In this document: positions 35,762 through 47,345 of the stretch, in pieces | Numbering within the stretch: the first letter of the stretch is position 1 | Layout: every line of letters starts with the position of its first letter | Source of the DNA: Lutjanus erythropterus | Taxonomy: Eukaryota > Chordata > Actinopteri > Lutjaniformes > Lutjanidae | Direction of reading: 5' to 3' | Assembly: GCA_020091685.1 (NCBI GenBank) | Contig: CM034595.1 | Span: 11,770,525-11,834,524, forward strand | Length of the DNA stretch: 64,000 bases | The notes under the pieces: model-generated | What the model saw: the letters and a program-made list of their open reading frames with translations, nothing else | Database searches by the model: none | What the model was told of the DNA's origin: nothing | Translations under genes and position numbers: made by a program

Positions 35762-36060
35762 AAACATGGACGTAGTCTTTGTGATGCCTCAGAGCTCAGT
35801 GTGGTGGCTCCAGCTGACTAATCCAAAAATGGGCAAAAAGGTGGAATGAAGCGACTATCTAGTAGCTAGCCATCTGTGATGGCGCCACCTGTCACTCAAA
35901 TTTGTGTGCTCACTCATAATTAAAGTGAGCACACCTTTAATTATGCATAACTTAAAGAATTCAGTTCTGGGGGGACTGACTTGCTTTGTGGAGCCAGTCT
36001 CAAGTGGCCATGCAGTGAACTGCAGTTTTTGGCACTGCCACTTTGGCTTAAAAATGCTGT
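35762..36060. repeat. Dispersed teleost repeat copy
   Basis: The word order 'catggacgtagtctttgtga', 'gtggctccagctgactaatc', 'gatggcgccacctgtcactc', 'cacctttaattatgcataac', 'gaactgcagtttttggcact' matches a common fish repeat of several hundred bp. An internal hairpin at 35904-35934 is listed separately. An open minus-strand frame across it (35855-36277, 140 codons) is a chance frame inside repeat DNA. Confidence 0.55.
35904..35934. repeat. Perfect 10-bp inverted repeat
   Basis: gtgtgctcac at 35904-35913 and gtgagcacac at 35925-35934 are exact reverse complements, separated by 11 AT-rich bases. Confidence 0.85.
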
Positions 36061-36454
36061 ACTTAAAAAGAGCACATATGCATGTCGCTAAAATACTAAC
36101 ATTAGTAGTGGTACAGTATTTTAGCATGAAGCTTAAAGTACAGCTGAAGCAGAGTAGAATTTGTTCATTAGTTTTGAGGTTGCTGTTACTGCTCTTAAGC
36201 AAGTAAAATGTAAAAATGTGTAAAAATACATGGGTGGAAATTCTGACTTTGTTATCACTGGTGGCACAAAAATGCAAAAACCAAAAGTAAAACCTGATTG
36301 TAAGACTGGTTACTGTTGATACCTGCTGTAATTCATCAGCTGTTCTTATATCACAGAAAATGGATCATTCCCTTTCACATTTGTGCTGGCATGACTGTGG
36401 ATAGGTAGGAACACTTCAAGTATCTGTTGTGGCGCTGTCCTTCAGTGAGGAGCT

Positions 36455-36960
36455 TTTAGAACAAGGTGATATTAAGATTATCTTTTATTCTGGATGTGAA
36501 AATACCCCCGTGTTCATTGGTCTGCCTCTCAGACACAACGGTAGAAAATATACGGTCAACACTTGTACACTGCATAATTGCATCTGCTGTTAAAGATATT
36601 ATAATGATGAATTGGAAATTACATGAACCAAATTACTTTAGTATTGATAATTGGTTAAAAGGCCTCTCAGGCCTCTTTGAATATGACCATAGAAATTATG
36701 GACACTGGCAGTTCATATTAGGAAAATAGGCTATATTATTCCATGATATCACAATTACGCTGCACTGTCCACATCCCAACCTCCTTTTTCCTTTGTCTGT
36801 TAGATCTCTTTGATTTTTTACTGCACATGGTGTTGTACACCGTTGTTCTATGAAATATTAATGCTGTCTTACATTGTCTAACAGTATGTATACATAGTTT
36901 GTCAGTGTTCTGTCCTTTGTCATATATATGCTAATCCTAAAACTATCAATAAAAAAGAGG
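36455..36960 (+). mobile_element. L1-type LINE C-terminus and 3' end
   Basis: A frame from about 36466 includes ASAVKDIIMMNWKLHEP, then FSIDNWLKGLSGLFEYDH. The spacing 'A-x-A-x-K-x-I-x(2)-NWK-x(2)-x-P-x(4)-I-x-x-WL' fits the C-terminal region of vertebrate L1/Tx1-type ORF2. The frame ends at about 36729. A UTR of about 220 bp ends in cctaaaactatcaataaaaa at about 36936-36955. It is 5'-truncated and carries only the last tens of codons. Clade confidence is moderate. Confidence 0.55.
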
Positions 36961-39100
36961 TGAGTCACTTCTGGATCAAAACTGTACTGAGGCTCAGAAT
37001 GCATGTTTGCTTCCACGTGCTTGAAAATCAAGGAAATCCCCAAAGTCATCATAGGTTTGTATCAGATTTCATGCAAATCTAACCCTTTAGTTGAGTTTTT
37101 CCACTGAAGACCAGGTGTTGAGCCCAGAGACAGCCAGCCAAACTGAATAACAGAAGAACTGATAAACTGCCTGAACTTCAAGCAAACAGACGAGCAGTGA
37201 GCAATTTGTTGGTTGATGGCAGTCTGTGCATCAAGGCTACTGTAGGTACTCTGTGTGTGTGGACTAGACACAGTCTATGAACGTACTGTACATTTCCTCT
37301 GAGACACTAAAGTCTATCTTATCTTATCAGGCCAACATTTCCATCGTGAACACATGGCTCAGTGATTTTTTCATTTGCAGCACACTGTTTCTTATAGTTT
37401 ATCTTAATAATATAATAATGGGTCTTATGACTGATGATCGTGCAGATTAAGTGATCCCACTGTTGGGTTTAGAGTTAGAATAACATCACAGTCTGGGATG
37501 AAGGAATGACCAGTAGACGGTTCTCACAAGTGTAGTAATACAATCTCATGCATGTGTGTGTGCTTGTGTGTTTATAACACAGGGTTCATTGCTATTTCCC
37601 CAAATATTTGCCTTGGGTGTAGGGCTGCTCAGTGGCTGGCTGTTGGGGTCGTGGAGAGAGAAGGTGTGTCTGTAGCGATTCAGTGCCTTTGAAAGGAGAT
37701 CAGAGCGAGTTCTGGCCTAATTACCAGCATGTTTACACCTACACATCTGGGCCACGCCGCCGTCTGCTGAGAGACAGGGAACATGGAGGAATAAAATGGG
37801 AGGTCACCACGGACAAATTCATTCAGGGCTGGAAACACGTGCGCACCAAAAGGTTTTGTGGCAGCCAATGAACGTAGTACGAGTGAAGTAATTTAAAGAT
37901 AAATTACATGTAATAAAGTGCGCTGTTTATAGACATTTATTTATGAAGGAAATACCACAGATTTTGTTTTAAAGACAGACCATTCTTAAGTGGAAGATGA
38001 TTGTTTGAAACAATGATTGACTCCATCCCTGTGCAGTTGAAAAGTTCACGAAAGTTGAGAATATTAACCCCTTCATCATACAGGATTGTATTACCTTGAT
38101 ACTGAATATTTAATTTGACCTGCCTGTCCACAGACACACGCCTTACATATATTTTAAATAAAACCGTGTGCTACAATATATAGCCAGATTTGCTCGCAAC
38201 CAGGAAGCAAACTTGGATGAGCCAAGGCGAAAGACTACCAGCAAGAGTAAGAACTAAGGCCCACTTGTTTCTTAGTATCCAAGACTTATCCTGAGGCCTG
38301 ACTGAGGTCAAACACAAATCATATTAAGTCAGAATGAGTTTAGTGGGCCCTGCAGCGTTTGTGTGTCAATACCTGACTGCTAATTAATTGATGGTGCTAG
38401 CCTAGGAAACAGACGAATCTGCAAGCTTATGTTTCATTTACTCTGGTAGATACTTCTGGCCCCTTCCTGTTCAGAGACATTTCCCACCAGTCCTGGCTTT
38501 TGTCGGACCGACAACCGTTTATTTTACATGGGGTGGGATCGATAAATGCCTGACAGAGGAGTCTCACCCATCCAACTTCGAAAAGTCACATGTCGATTAC
38601 CAGGCTCACATCACACACATCAAACTGTGACGCTACACGGTGCTGATCAAAAAGAATCGAGATTCTGTCACTGTATTGCCTATTTCTTGCCTCAGATGTT
38701 TTCAGAAATACATTTTATTGTGCTGTTTATTTGTTATTTGAGAAAGTTTGTCACCCGGCCAGCATTTATTCCTGCTTGAAACCGGACTGAGCACCGCCCC
38801 AGTGTTTTGTCACACCTTTTCTTGTAGATCTAACCAGTTGCGTCCAGATGCGTTTTGGTTGGAAATAAAAATAAACTGAGAGATCCAAGAATAATTGAGG
38901 TTTGTGAATTAGTCAGGTGATGCCAGGCTGTGACAGACCACCATTCTTTTGCTAACGTTTGTGTCTCTCTGTTTGGCTCTGTCAGGGTTGATTGATCAGG
39001 TCTTACTCTCCTCAGGTCTACTTAGGGCAGGTCTGACTGACCTTGAGTCCTTTTACGACTGGGTCTTTTGTTAGCCATATTAACAGCAGCTGGATGGATG
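36961..39100. other. Intergenic sequence, minor retroelement tail
   Basis: At 37300-37328 'cactaaagtctatcttatct' followed by 'tatc' looks like the short tandem tail of a LINE/SINE. No gene is supported. Short frames at 37632-37871 on both strands are unrecognised. Confidence 0.4.
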
Positions 39101-39640
39101 TCAGTCTGTTGGAGGGTCAGTTCATCACTTTGGTCCAGACTGAAATATTGCACGAAAAACTGTTTGATGGATTTACACAGCCAGCTTAATCCTACTGACT
39201 TTGTTGTTGTTGATGTTGACTTTCCCTCTGGTGCTAAAATGCTCACACATACTAAACATTATACTTGATTAGCATAGCATCAGAGTTTCAGCCTTGTCAT
39301 TGTGAAAATGCATACTGACATAAGTGTTAAGCTCAAAGCTCTGCTGTAAACATGTACAGCCTCACAGAGCTGGCTGTGGACTCTTGGTCTTGCTTTAAAA
39401 ATCTGTGGACATCAGATTTGGGGATTGTTGAGTTTCCTTTCCAGGTTGCAAAACAGTTGCATTTTGGGAATGAGACTAAACTGACCTGTAGTTGGCCAAA
39501 GTCTTCTGTCACGGGCTTGATTTTCTAAAGACTGAAAAAGAGGCAAGAAGAGAAGCAGAAGTTGAGTTTTCTCTGAGACCACTTGAATTACATGACGGTT
39601 ATTGTGGAACTTTTTTTTAAACTGCTTTAAGACATAAGGG
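39101..39640. repeat. Two adjacent dispersed fish repeats
   Basis: The first part (39101-39340) shares the 20-mer cactttggtccagactgaaa with 7969-7988. The second part (39390-39640) shares word order with 46340-46660: 'tcacgggcttgattttctaa' / 'tcatgggctagattttctaa', 'gagaccacttgaattacatg' / 'caaaccacttgaattatgca', and 'ttattgtggaac' / 'ggttatggaat'. Confidence 0.6.
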
Positions 39641-40059
39641 ATCAACCCATGTTGACTCCATGACAAATAGTCTCCCATGCAGATTATTATTTTGGATGCT
39701 CGCCACACGGTTGTGAACAATGACTGAGCTTAGCAATTACTGCCAAGAGAGCGCATGATTATTTCTAGATCTTTTAGAACCTGTATAATGCTTTTTTTAA
39801 TGGAGTGATTTTCCAACAAATTCCTGTAGGAAAACTAAAAGGAAAGATAAGTAGTGATATACTCTAATACGTTTTTGGTGTGGTAAGCCAAAGCTGTGGG
39901 AAAACTCGTGGGGCTGCTGAGTGAAGAATTGTGTTGTCATGCCACCACCTACACATTGCGTTGTTATTTTGACACCCTTTTATTTCAGGCTGAAATCTAA
40001 GCTCTCACTCGGGGTATCATTTACTGCAAAGCTGCCATACGGTTTTCAGGAAAATTAAA

Positions 40060-40900
40060 ATTTATGTGAATTAATTCCCCCAAATTATAGTGCAGAAGAA
40101 GTGGAGTCCCCTACCGCTTACTCATTTGTGGACCGCAGACAAGTGAATGTGTAGAGGCTTTGATTCAAGTTTCACTTTTTAAAGAGTCTCGGGGTGGGGG
40201 TGGGGGGGCAGAGGAGGGCAGGGGAAATGTCGCCAGCCGCACCCACACTTCCTGCACAAGTCTGCCTCCATGGAGGACCGAAAAACCCAAAACAGCCATC
40301 AGTATTAAGACACAGCTTCCTCTTATCAACACTGCCACAGGGAGATTAAAATAGTTTGTTCCCAAAATGTCTATTATTACGCCTTAAATCACCCATGTCA
40401 CCCGTGATTGGGGGAACAAACACTTGTCTTAATTACAAGCAGCCACACCATTCATAATTTAAGCTATGATTCATTATTATTTATGCAACGAATGTGCCAA
40501 AAACATTTGCTTAAACTAAATCCTTACCAGACATGGTACCACAGCTATTCATAATGTGTGTAAAGCCCAGCAGCACAACAATCAACTCCCTGTCACTGAA
40601 GAAAATAAAGCCTCTGCAATGAGTGGGTTGTTTTACAGTATCTCAATTTGAACCGGACTGTCACAGCGAAGAGATCTGCACCGAGTCAGTGCTGTGAAGA
40701 CCTCGCCTGGTGCAGGCGGCCATTGTTTCCTCCATTGTTCTCCCCGGTGACTTAAATAAAGAGAGTCTCCAAAGCCACACAGCTCTAAATATGTATTTCT
40801 GCTGTGCTAATTAGAGACTGTCTGTCAAGCGGGCACTGAGCCCAGGACGAGGAATGGCTAAATATACCAAAACAAAAACAAAGCTCCCAAACGGAAAATT
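40060..40900. other. Repeat-poor block, candidate conserved regulatory element
   Basis: I find no transposon terminus, LINE motif or microsatellite for about 840 bp, unusual in this window. It holds a G-run tract (40191-40224) and TAAT cores (cttaattaca near 40429, gctaattaga near 40807). It also has two direct copies of ccattgtt at 40720-40727 and 40732-40739, which match the SOX consensus (AACAATG in reverse). This texture recalls the conserved non-coding elements of vertebrate gene deserts. It is inference: conservation is not measured. Confidence 0.3.
40191..40224 (+). other. Potential G-quadruplex tract
   Basis: Five G-runs of 3-7 bases are separated by loops of 1-7 bases (ggggtgggggtggggggg, then ggg and gggg further on). 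This satisfies the usual G3+N1-7 rule. Confidence 0.75.
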
Positions 40901-43900
40901 ATAAACATTTAGACAGAAGGTCATAGAGGAAAAAAAAGAGGCAAATATAACTGGAAAGGTGACTTTGTGTGTGTGTTTGTTTTATTGAAGGAGTAGCACG
41001 GGCGGCGGTGACGGGAGTCGCGTGGTCATGAGCTTCGAGAATGTGACTGCGAAGGCTAATAGTGATTTTAGAAGGCGAGAAAGGTCACGCTGAAGCAGAC
41101 GAAGCAGTTTGGAGAAATTAGACACAAGTGACAGTCATTCCTCTTGTTTTACAGCGGCTCAGTTTAGATGTCCAGTTTCAGATGTTGGTCACACTGCAAC
41201 ATTGCAACCTGGTTCCATTTCACATCTTAAACTCTCACATTACTCGACTAAACTGAAGAAGTACATTTTAGCAGAAGCTCGTGTAAAACAATATTACACC
41301 CTGTCTGTAAATTATGAAAATGTGTATAATTTTAAAGCAGTACTCATCATTTTATCACTTGTGGAAAGCAGAACATGCTGTAATCATAACAATGACATAT
41401 TGTCACCTTATGTTTGCAACGTGTTAGTTTGCAAACATTTGCCTATTTACACATCCAGCAGACACTAAGCCTCATTTATCTAGTGGCTATCTGGATCAAT
41501 ATACACTAAGTCAAATATTCTCTCTGATTTAAGCTCTGTTTTGGTCTTGTGTTCCCTCAAGGTAAATATTTGTGCCTTGTTGTATAGAACCACTAAGGCT
41601 ATGGTTAAATTTTCATCTAAGGATGCTTTAGAAAAAAATGTGTTTCTCCGTAGTTACTGAGGTATTCCTTTATGTGATGCTGGGGGGTCTACAGAAACAA
41701 TTTTCCTTTGAGGAACATATACCAGTCCCTTAAAAATAAAATATTCAATATAATAGATAACTTTGTGGTCCCTTCTTCTGCAATCCCAGCGTTAACAGCT
41801 GGTATATTTATTGTCAACATTATATTGTTAACATTACAATAACTCTCATATAGTGACATTAGCAATATTGTTTTATTGAAACTTACCGTTTTTGTTGACT
41901 TCTGTCGATGTTTTCTCTCCTTTTCCTTTGGCATTTCCATGTTAGTCACTTCTTCTGCTTGTGCATAGTTGTTCCTTCCATATTCTTCTATCTTCTGTCC
42001 AGTTTTGCGTTCTTTTTTGATATTCTCTTTGTTGTCCATTTTAGAGAAGCTAGCTGACATTAACAATAATGCTATCAAGTGACGTTAAAAGATGCCTCTA
42101 AACACTTCAGCCCAACTTAATGCAATACTCCTCAATACTGAAAATATTTTACATAAGCTAAGCTTTAGCTAGTAGATGTTCCACTCTGTGGTTCCACCCT
42201 TTTTTAATATAGAATCATTGATTGCGCAGCTTTAAAACTGCAGTACATTCAAACCCTTGTCAAGTGAATAAACACAATCCTGATTAAGCCTGTCAGCACC
42301 AGTTCTCTCTTTGTATTTCTCAGTATATTCACATTTTTTTAATCCACTATATGTGGCAACATTCGACTGACGTGCCGGACGGCTGTGATGCATTTTTGGT
42401 TTGACAGAGCTGAAGGGAGGAGCGATAGTGATGGAGTGGGCTGCAGCATGGCGGACCCTGAAATATAAAAGTGCAAAGAGCATTGACAAATGTTAATAAC
42501 AATGATGAACCTTGTGTTCTTTTCAGTACCTGTGACAAAATAAATGAAAATAAAAAAGAAAACTGACACTGGGATGCACACATATGGCATTTGCGCGGGG
42601 GACTGCTAGAATTGGTGGAATTCGCAGGAAGCTACAATGATTTGCAGAAAAGTTACGGAGATTGTACAAAATTGCAAGGTTGTGCAAAATTTACAGGAAT
42701 TGGTCGAATTTGCGCTAATGATTGTGACCGCAAGGAGGGATTGATGAGCACACATTGACAGTGTTTATATAATTACTCTCACCGGCAGAAAGTTGAGACT
42801 TAAGTTCTGCAGTGCAGCTTTAAAAGCTTACTTATTTTAAATAGTGATACTAAATGAATTGCGTTTAATATCCATATATTTAGTTTTGCACTAATATCGC
42901 TCTACTTTTTCCCCAGACAAAAAGGAAATAATTCACATGCTATCATGTGTTTTGAGATATCAAGTAAATTATGAAAGTGCAAAATTCTGTTATGCTGGAG
43001 GCAACCCTGAAAACCAGTGCCAGATTAAAATTCATATGACATGCCTCTGAGGAAAATTGGCGCTGCATGATAAAGAAATTCTTAGCAGAAGCATACCAAA
43101 GTATGTCTGGAGGTCTACTAATTTGTTCAGCTAAATTGAATTTCCAAACCAATACATTATTCAAGTGAAACCATCAACCCCAGGAAAGATTCAAATTTCT
43201 GGCTAAAATATCTATCTGCAAACATTTGGATGCCTTCTCACCCAAACAGCAGCTATATATGGATCTCCCTACTACACCCAAAATCCAGCAGTAATCCTGG
43301 CATCTCAGACAGTAAAGACATGCAATTCTCCAGCATCTCTCCAGGAGACTCGTGTTCACGTTTCTGCCTGTGAGTAGTAGCAGAAGGGTAATAATCTCAT
43401 TTAGTCCTCCGGTGCGATCTCAGCGGTGTCACGGGTCAGTTGATTGCCATCACTTCTCCTGTCTCCCCCTCACTCCTGCCTTGCTCCCGGCTCAGATAGA
43501 AGGGCTCTGACTCAGCCGCTGGGAAGGTGAAATGTTTTACTGTTCACACATTTCCCCCTCGCTGACCTCGAATGGCTCCTCTCTTCTTCCCTCCCTGCAA
43601 AATAGCGTTCCTTGAGATCCTTCAGCACCACCGCTCAACGGCACATCTGACACATCTGGGAACCAAGAGTGGATTAAGTGCTCTGCGTCTACAAGTGTAT
43701 TTGAAAAATGAGAGTGTGTCAAGGGCTGAAGACTGGAAGCCATACCGCATGCCCCGACTGGCATGTTCAAACGTTGGAAATATGTCAACAGTCAAAAATT
43801 AAAAAGCATATAAGCACATTTTTGAGTTTGACTGTGAGGCTATCCCTGAGTCATGTGGTGATATTAGGCTGTGTTGATGGTCACATTAACCAGCCTGCCA
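40901..43900. other. Intergenic sequence, no gene supported
   Basis: The longest frame is on the minus strand at 41689-42078 (129 codons), with a Lys/Glu-rich middle. It has no signal peptide, domain or splice context and I do not call it. At 42590-42735 the words 'aattggtggaattcgcagga', 'gaaaagttacggagattgta' and 'caggaattggtcgaatttgc' form a loose internal repeat, probably from an unclassified DNA element. Confidence 0.35.
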
Positions 43901-44362
43901 GTGACACTTTATTTGAAAGGGTGTGCATAAGACTGTCATAATAATTTCATAACCATGTCATGGCACCTGAACATAAATGAGTTTTTATGAATGTTTATGA
44001 CTGCTGTCATTAGGTGTCATTTGCTCGGTTATGTCACTTTTAATGCAAAGTTGACAATAATTGAGATATTGTTATGACAATTTGACATTAACCAAGACAA
44101 AAATGTATTTGTTATGACAACTACACAATAGCCAAGACAAAAATGTTCTTGTTATGACAACTTGACATTAACCAACTATTTAGCTTTATGTTTTAACATC
44201 ACATTACATTACAACAGTAATGTCATGAATATCTTCAGTGACCTAAAAAAAGGTGGTACATTTTTAATTTTTCATAAAGATGTCATTAAGTTTTTTTACA
44301 CTGTCAAATGGTTTTGTAATGGTGACATGAACAATTTCCTGGACTTCAAGTAAAGTGTTACC
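43901..44362. mobile_element. TIR MITE family K, left copy
   Basis: It starts gtgacactttatttgaaagg and ends tcaagtaaagtgttacc, which are inverted versions of each other. The middle has three units of a 40-bp repeat: gttatgacaa begins at 44071, 44111 and 44151. Each unit carries a 'ccaagacaaaaatgt'-like segment. No coding sequence is present. The 'ggtaacactttact' terminus is common in fish MITEs. Confidence 0.75.
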
Positions 44363-44580
44363 ATTTGGAAATGTTATAACAATGTCATTAAATGATATAA
44401 GGCCAGTTTGACAACAGAGCGCAGTACCAAAGTGATTTAGCATACAGAGTTAGCTGATGGACAGATCACAGTTAGCTAGTTTGTATGTTGCTTACCTGGT
44501 ATTAGTTAGTTAGCTTGATTAGCCGTGGGGCTAGCCAGCTTTGTCAGTGTAAGAAAACTTCATTATGACAAGACCAAAAT

Positions 44581-44913
44581 GTACCACTTTACTTGAGGTC
44601 AAGGAAAAGATTCATAACACACTTATAATTGTCTCACAATGGCCAGACCACCAATGATATAAGGTTAAAACATTAAGCTAGACAGTTGTCGTAACAAAGA
44701 CATTTTTGTCTTGGTTAATGGCAAGTTGTCGTAACAAAGACATCTAAAACAATGTCAATTCTGCATTAAATATGACATAATTTGATCAAATTACAACTAC
44801 AACAGTGATAAACATTTATAAAAAAAAAAACCTTCATTCTTAACAGTTGTCATGACAAGGTTATGACAGTGTAACAACAGTTATATGACCACCGCTTTAA
44901 ATGGAGTGTTACC
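44581..44913. mobile_element. TIR MITE family K, right copy, inverted relative to the left copy
   Basis: It starts gtaccactttacttgaggtc and ends aaatggagtgttacc. Its reverse complement aligns along the left copy: 'ttaatgcagaattgacattg' against 'ttaatgcaaagttgacaata', and 'attaaccaagacaaaaatgt' exactly. It has about two 40-bp units instead of three. A 218-bp spacer separates the two copies. Confidence 0.75.
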
Positions 44914-46145
44914 AAGCTGCCATTACAAGCTACTGATTGATTCAAATTATAATAAAGTGCTGCTATAATAAATTCTGTGCAGTGATGTTGCTGGGCATTG
45001 TTAAAATATATCATAAAACACTTACACAGTGAGAACAGTGCAGTCTGGAGCTGCAGCAGCTGCATATGAAAAACAGAAGGCAGTATCAAATGAGACTGAT
45101 GGTTTGAATACTAATGTAAATTGAGCTTTCCACTCCACCTTTTCCGTTTCTGTAGATAACGTCTGAACTGATTAACTACACACTCCGAAATGAGTCTGTT
45201 TCCCTGAGGAGGCTTTTTATCTTCTGGAATGCTCCAGGAAAAAGAAAAAAAAAAAGTAGATGCAGCTTTATTCATCTGCAAATATAAATCTTGGACATGC
45301 AACCGAAATCAAAACAGCATTTTGCGAAGAGTGATACTCATGGTTTACACTTGTCCTTCTCATCGTGAGCATTTCCACAGATGGACATCAAAGTGTTGGA
45401 TGGAGATGAACCGTACGGGATCCACTTGATCGAGCATTTCCACACTCTTTTACCTATCTCGAACTTCGCTCCAAGCAGCTGCTGAGCAGAGTCAGGCACC
45501 AGCTGACCACACACAGCAGATAGTATACTGATTGAGACTTTATACACACATAAAACACAATATACTTAAAACCTGGCAGCGCTTCATTCACAGACATTTG
45601 TTCGCTGAGTCATAACCCCCAGCTGAAACCCCAGACCCGAACACACACTAGCATTTTACAGCTGAATCCCAAAAAGAATCTCACGTAGGACCAGACACCC
45701 CCACTCTATCATTTGACTGAGTTCAGTTCATCAATCAGCCAAAGCGGAAACGGTGGAAACGTCTGCACTATGTGTTCTGGTGGAACCATCATGTGTCTAA
45801 TAAAAATGGTGGAAGAAGCCAGAAGGGAGGACAAAACAATATGGGATAAACTGACTGTGACAGCATCAGATTTAAAGCCACTAAGTGAGAAATTTGAAAA
45901 ATCTGAAAACTCTGGCTCTTCCCACTGTATCTTAAAAGACTCTGAGGTGACAGTGCTGAAGCTAACACATAAACTATGCCAGGTTGTCTGATTTTTCTTT
46001 AAACAAAAATCATTAAAGATGAGAGATCCATCTTACAGCAACTTTTACTCTCAAAGATGCCCCTCCAGCACTTCATGTCCTCAGGGCAGAGCGCCCCAGG
46101 CTTTAGAGGAAGCTGCAATGGTCAGCGGGATGAGTGGTTAATACA

Positions 46146-46194
<49 letters not shown>

Positions 46195-46339
46195 GTTGTC
46201 CCCACTCAAAAGTTATTTTCCATCATGCCTCTTTGCCACTCTTTGATATGAGGATCATGGTTTCAAAGATAATGAGCTCAAAACTCCCTGTGGAGTTCAC
46301 AGATGTGTTTTGTATATCATGTCATTGTAGTCAGTAGGG
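44914..46339. other. Intergenic sequence, no gene supported
   Basis: A 92-codon frame at 45713-45991 is unrecognised. A CA microsatellite lies at 46147-46193. Nothing else was seen. Confidence 0.4.
46147..46193. repeat. (CA)n microsatellite
   Basis: Uninterrupted CA run of about 47 bp. Confidence 0.95.
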
Positions 46340-46680
46340 ATATTGGAAAACTCTGAATGGTTACAGGATTTTCTGGAGGATTTTTCTCCAGTGAATGAGG
46401 TTTTTACCATCTGAAGGGACGTGCACGTGCATCTGCAGTTGTACAGCACCCAGTGGGAACACCCTCTCTGTGAAATGACTGGTGGCTGGACAATGTCTTC
46501 CATCATGGGCTAGATTTTCTAAACCCTGGAAATAGAGCCAAGAGGAGGTGCAGATGTCTTGTTTCCTGTCAAACCACTTGAATTATGCAGAAAGGTTATG
46601 GAATTTTAACCCAGTGACAACAAAAACAAATGGCCCACATCAGCTTTAACGGTAACATGCCACAGCTAAATTGTCATGAT
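46340..46680. repeat. Dispersed repeat, second copy of the 39.4-kb family
   Basis: It shares ordered words with 39390-39640, including 'gggctagattttctaaaccc', 'agagccaagaggaggtgcag' and 'accacttgaattatgcag', the last followed by a 'ggttatggaattttaaccca' segment. This copy extends further on both sides. Confidence 0.65.
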
Positions 46681-47154
46681 GATATTTGGCATTTAAATCA
46701 ATACTCAATAAATCCAATAAAAGTGGTGGCCACTTCCATTTAAAAACCAGAGGAGGTCACTCAGTAGAGTGCAGATCCCTACTAGGCAATAGATGGTGAA
46801 GCACCTACTGCAATGCCATCACAACTGTCAGATGTTCAAAGTTACACCAACATTAACATATTAACCTCCATATACACACTGTCCCGAGCTGAAACAAGAT
46901 GTTCTGTCCAGACTCATATAATGTATGTGGTGAAAGAATGTAATATGGAAATTACCAATATATTGACTTGTAACTTTAAAAGGATTTAATAAAAGGTATT
47001 AAGTGTATTATTTGGCTAAATGGAAGTTAACATCAGTACAGAGGACTGATAGAGAGCTTCAAATCTAAACCTTTTGGATATAAAATGCAATCACCTCATG
47101 TTATTTGTGTGTAATTTTGTCATAATTAGTGAATGAATTATTTGATTTATAATA

Positions 47155-47345
47155 AAAATGTGCACCAAGTTTGAAGAAATTCCTTCCCAGCATTCCTGAG
47201 ATATCACCTTCACAAGATGGGACGGACATGAGGTCACAGTGACCTTTGACCACTAAAATCTAACCAGCTTTAATCCATGTGGTCATTTGTGCCAAATTTG
47301 CAGAAATTTCCTCAAAGTGTTTTTCAGATATTGTGTTCACAAGAA
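47155..47345. repeat. Dispersed teleost repeat with an internal ~130-bp duplication
   Basis: 'accaagtttgaagaaattcc' and 'gccaaatttgcagaaatttc' each lead into a 'gat-ttcacaagaa/tgg' segment. The words 'gaggtcacagtgacctttga' and 'ccactaaaatctaaccagct' lie between. This is the typical arrangement of a fish repeat with 'gaagaaattccctcaaggcg'-like words. Confidence 0.6.

Noticed and set aside
35855-36277. 140-codon minus-strand open frame, the longest in the window
   Set aside because: It lies across a dispersed repeat, has no domain or splice context and is of chance length for 64 kb of AT-rich DNA.
41689-42078. 129-codon Lys/Glu-rich minus-strand open frame
   Set aside because: No recognisable family, no supporting exon structure, and low-complexity composition. 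Not enough to call a gene.
46057-46337. His/Thr-rich open frames
   Set aside because: They are translations of the CA microsatellite at 46147-46193.
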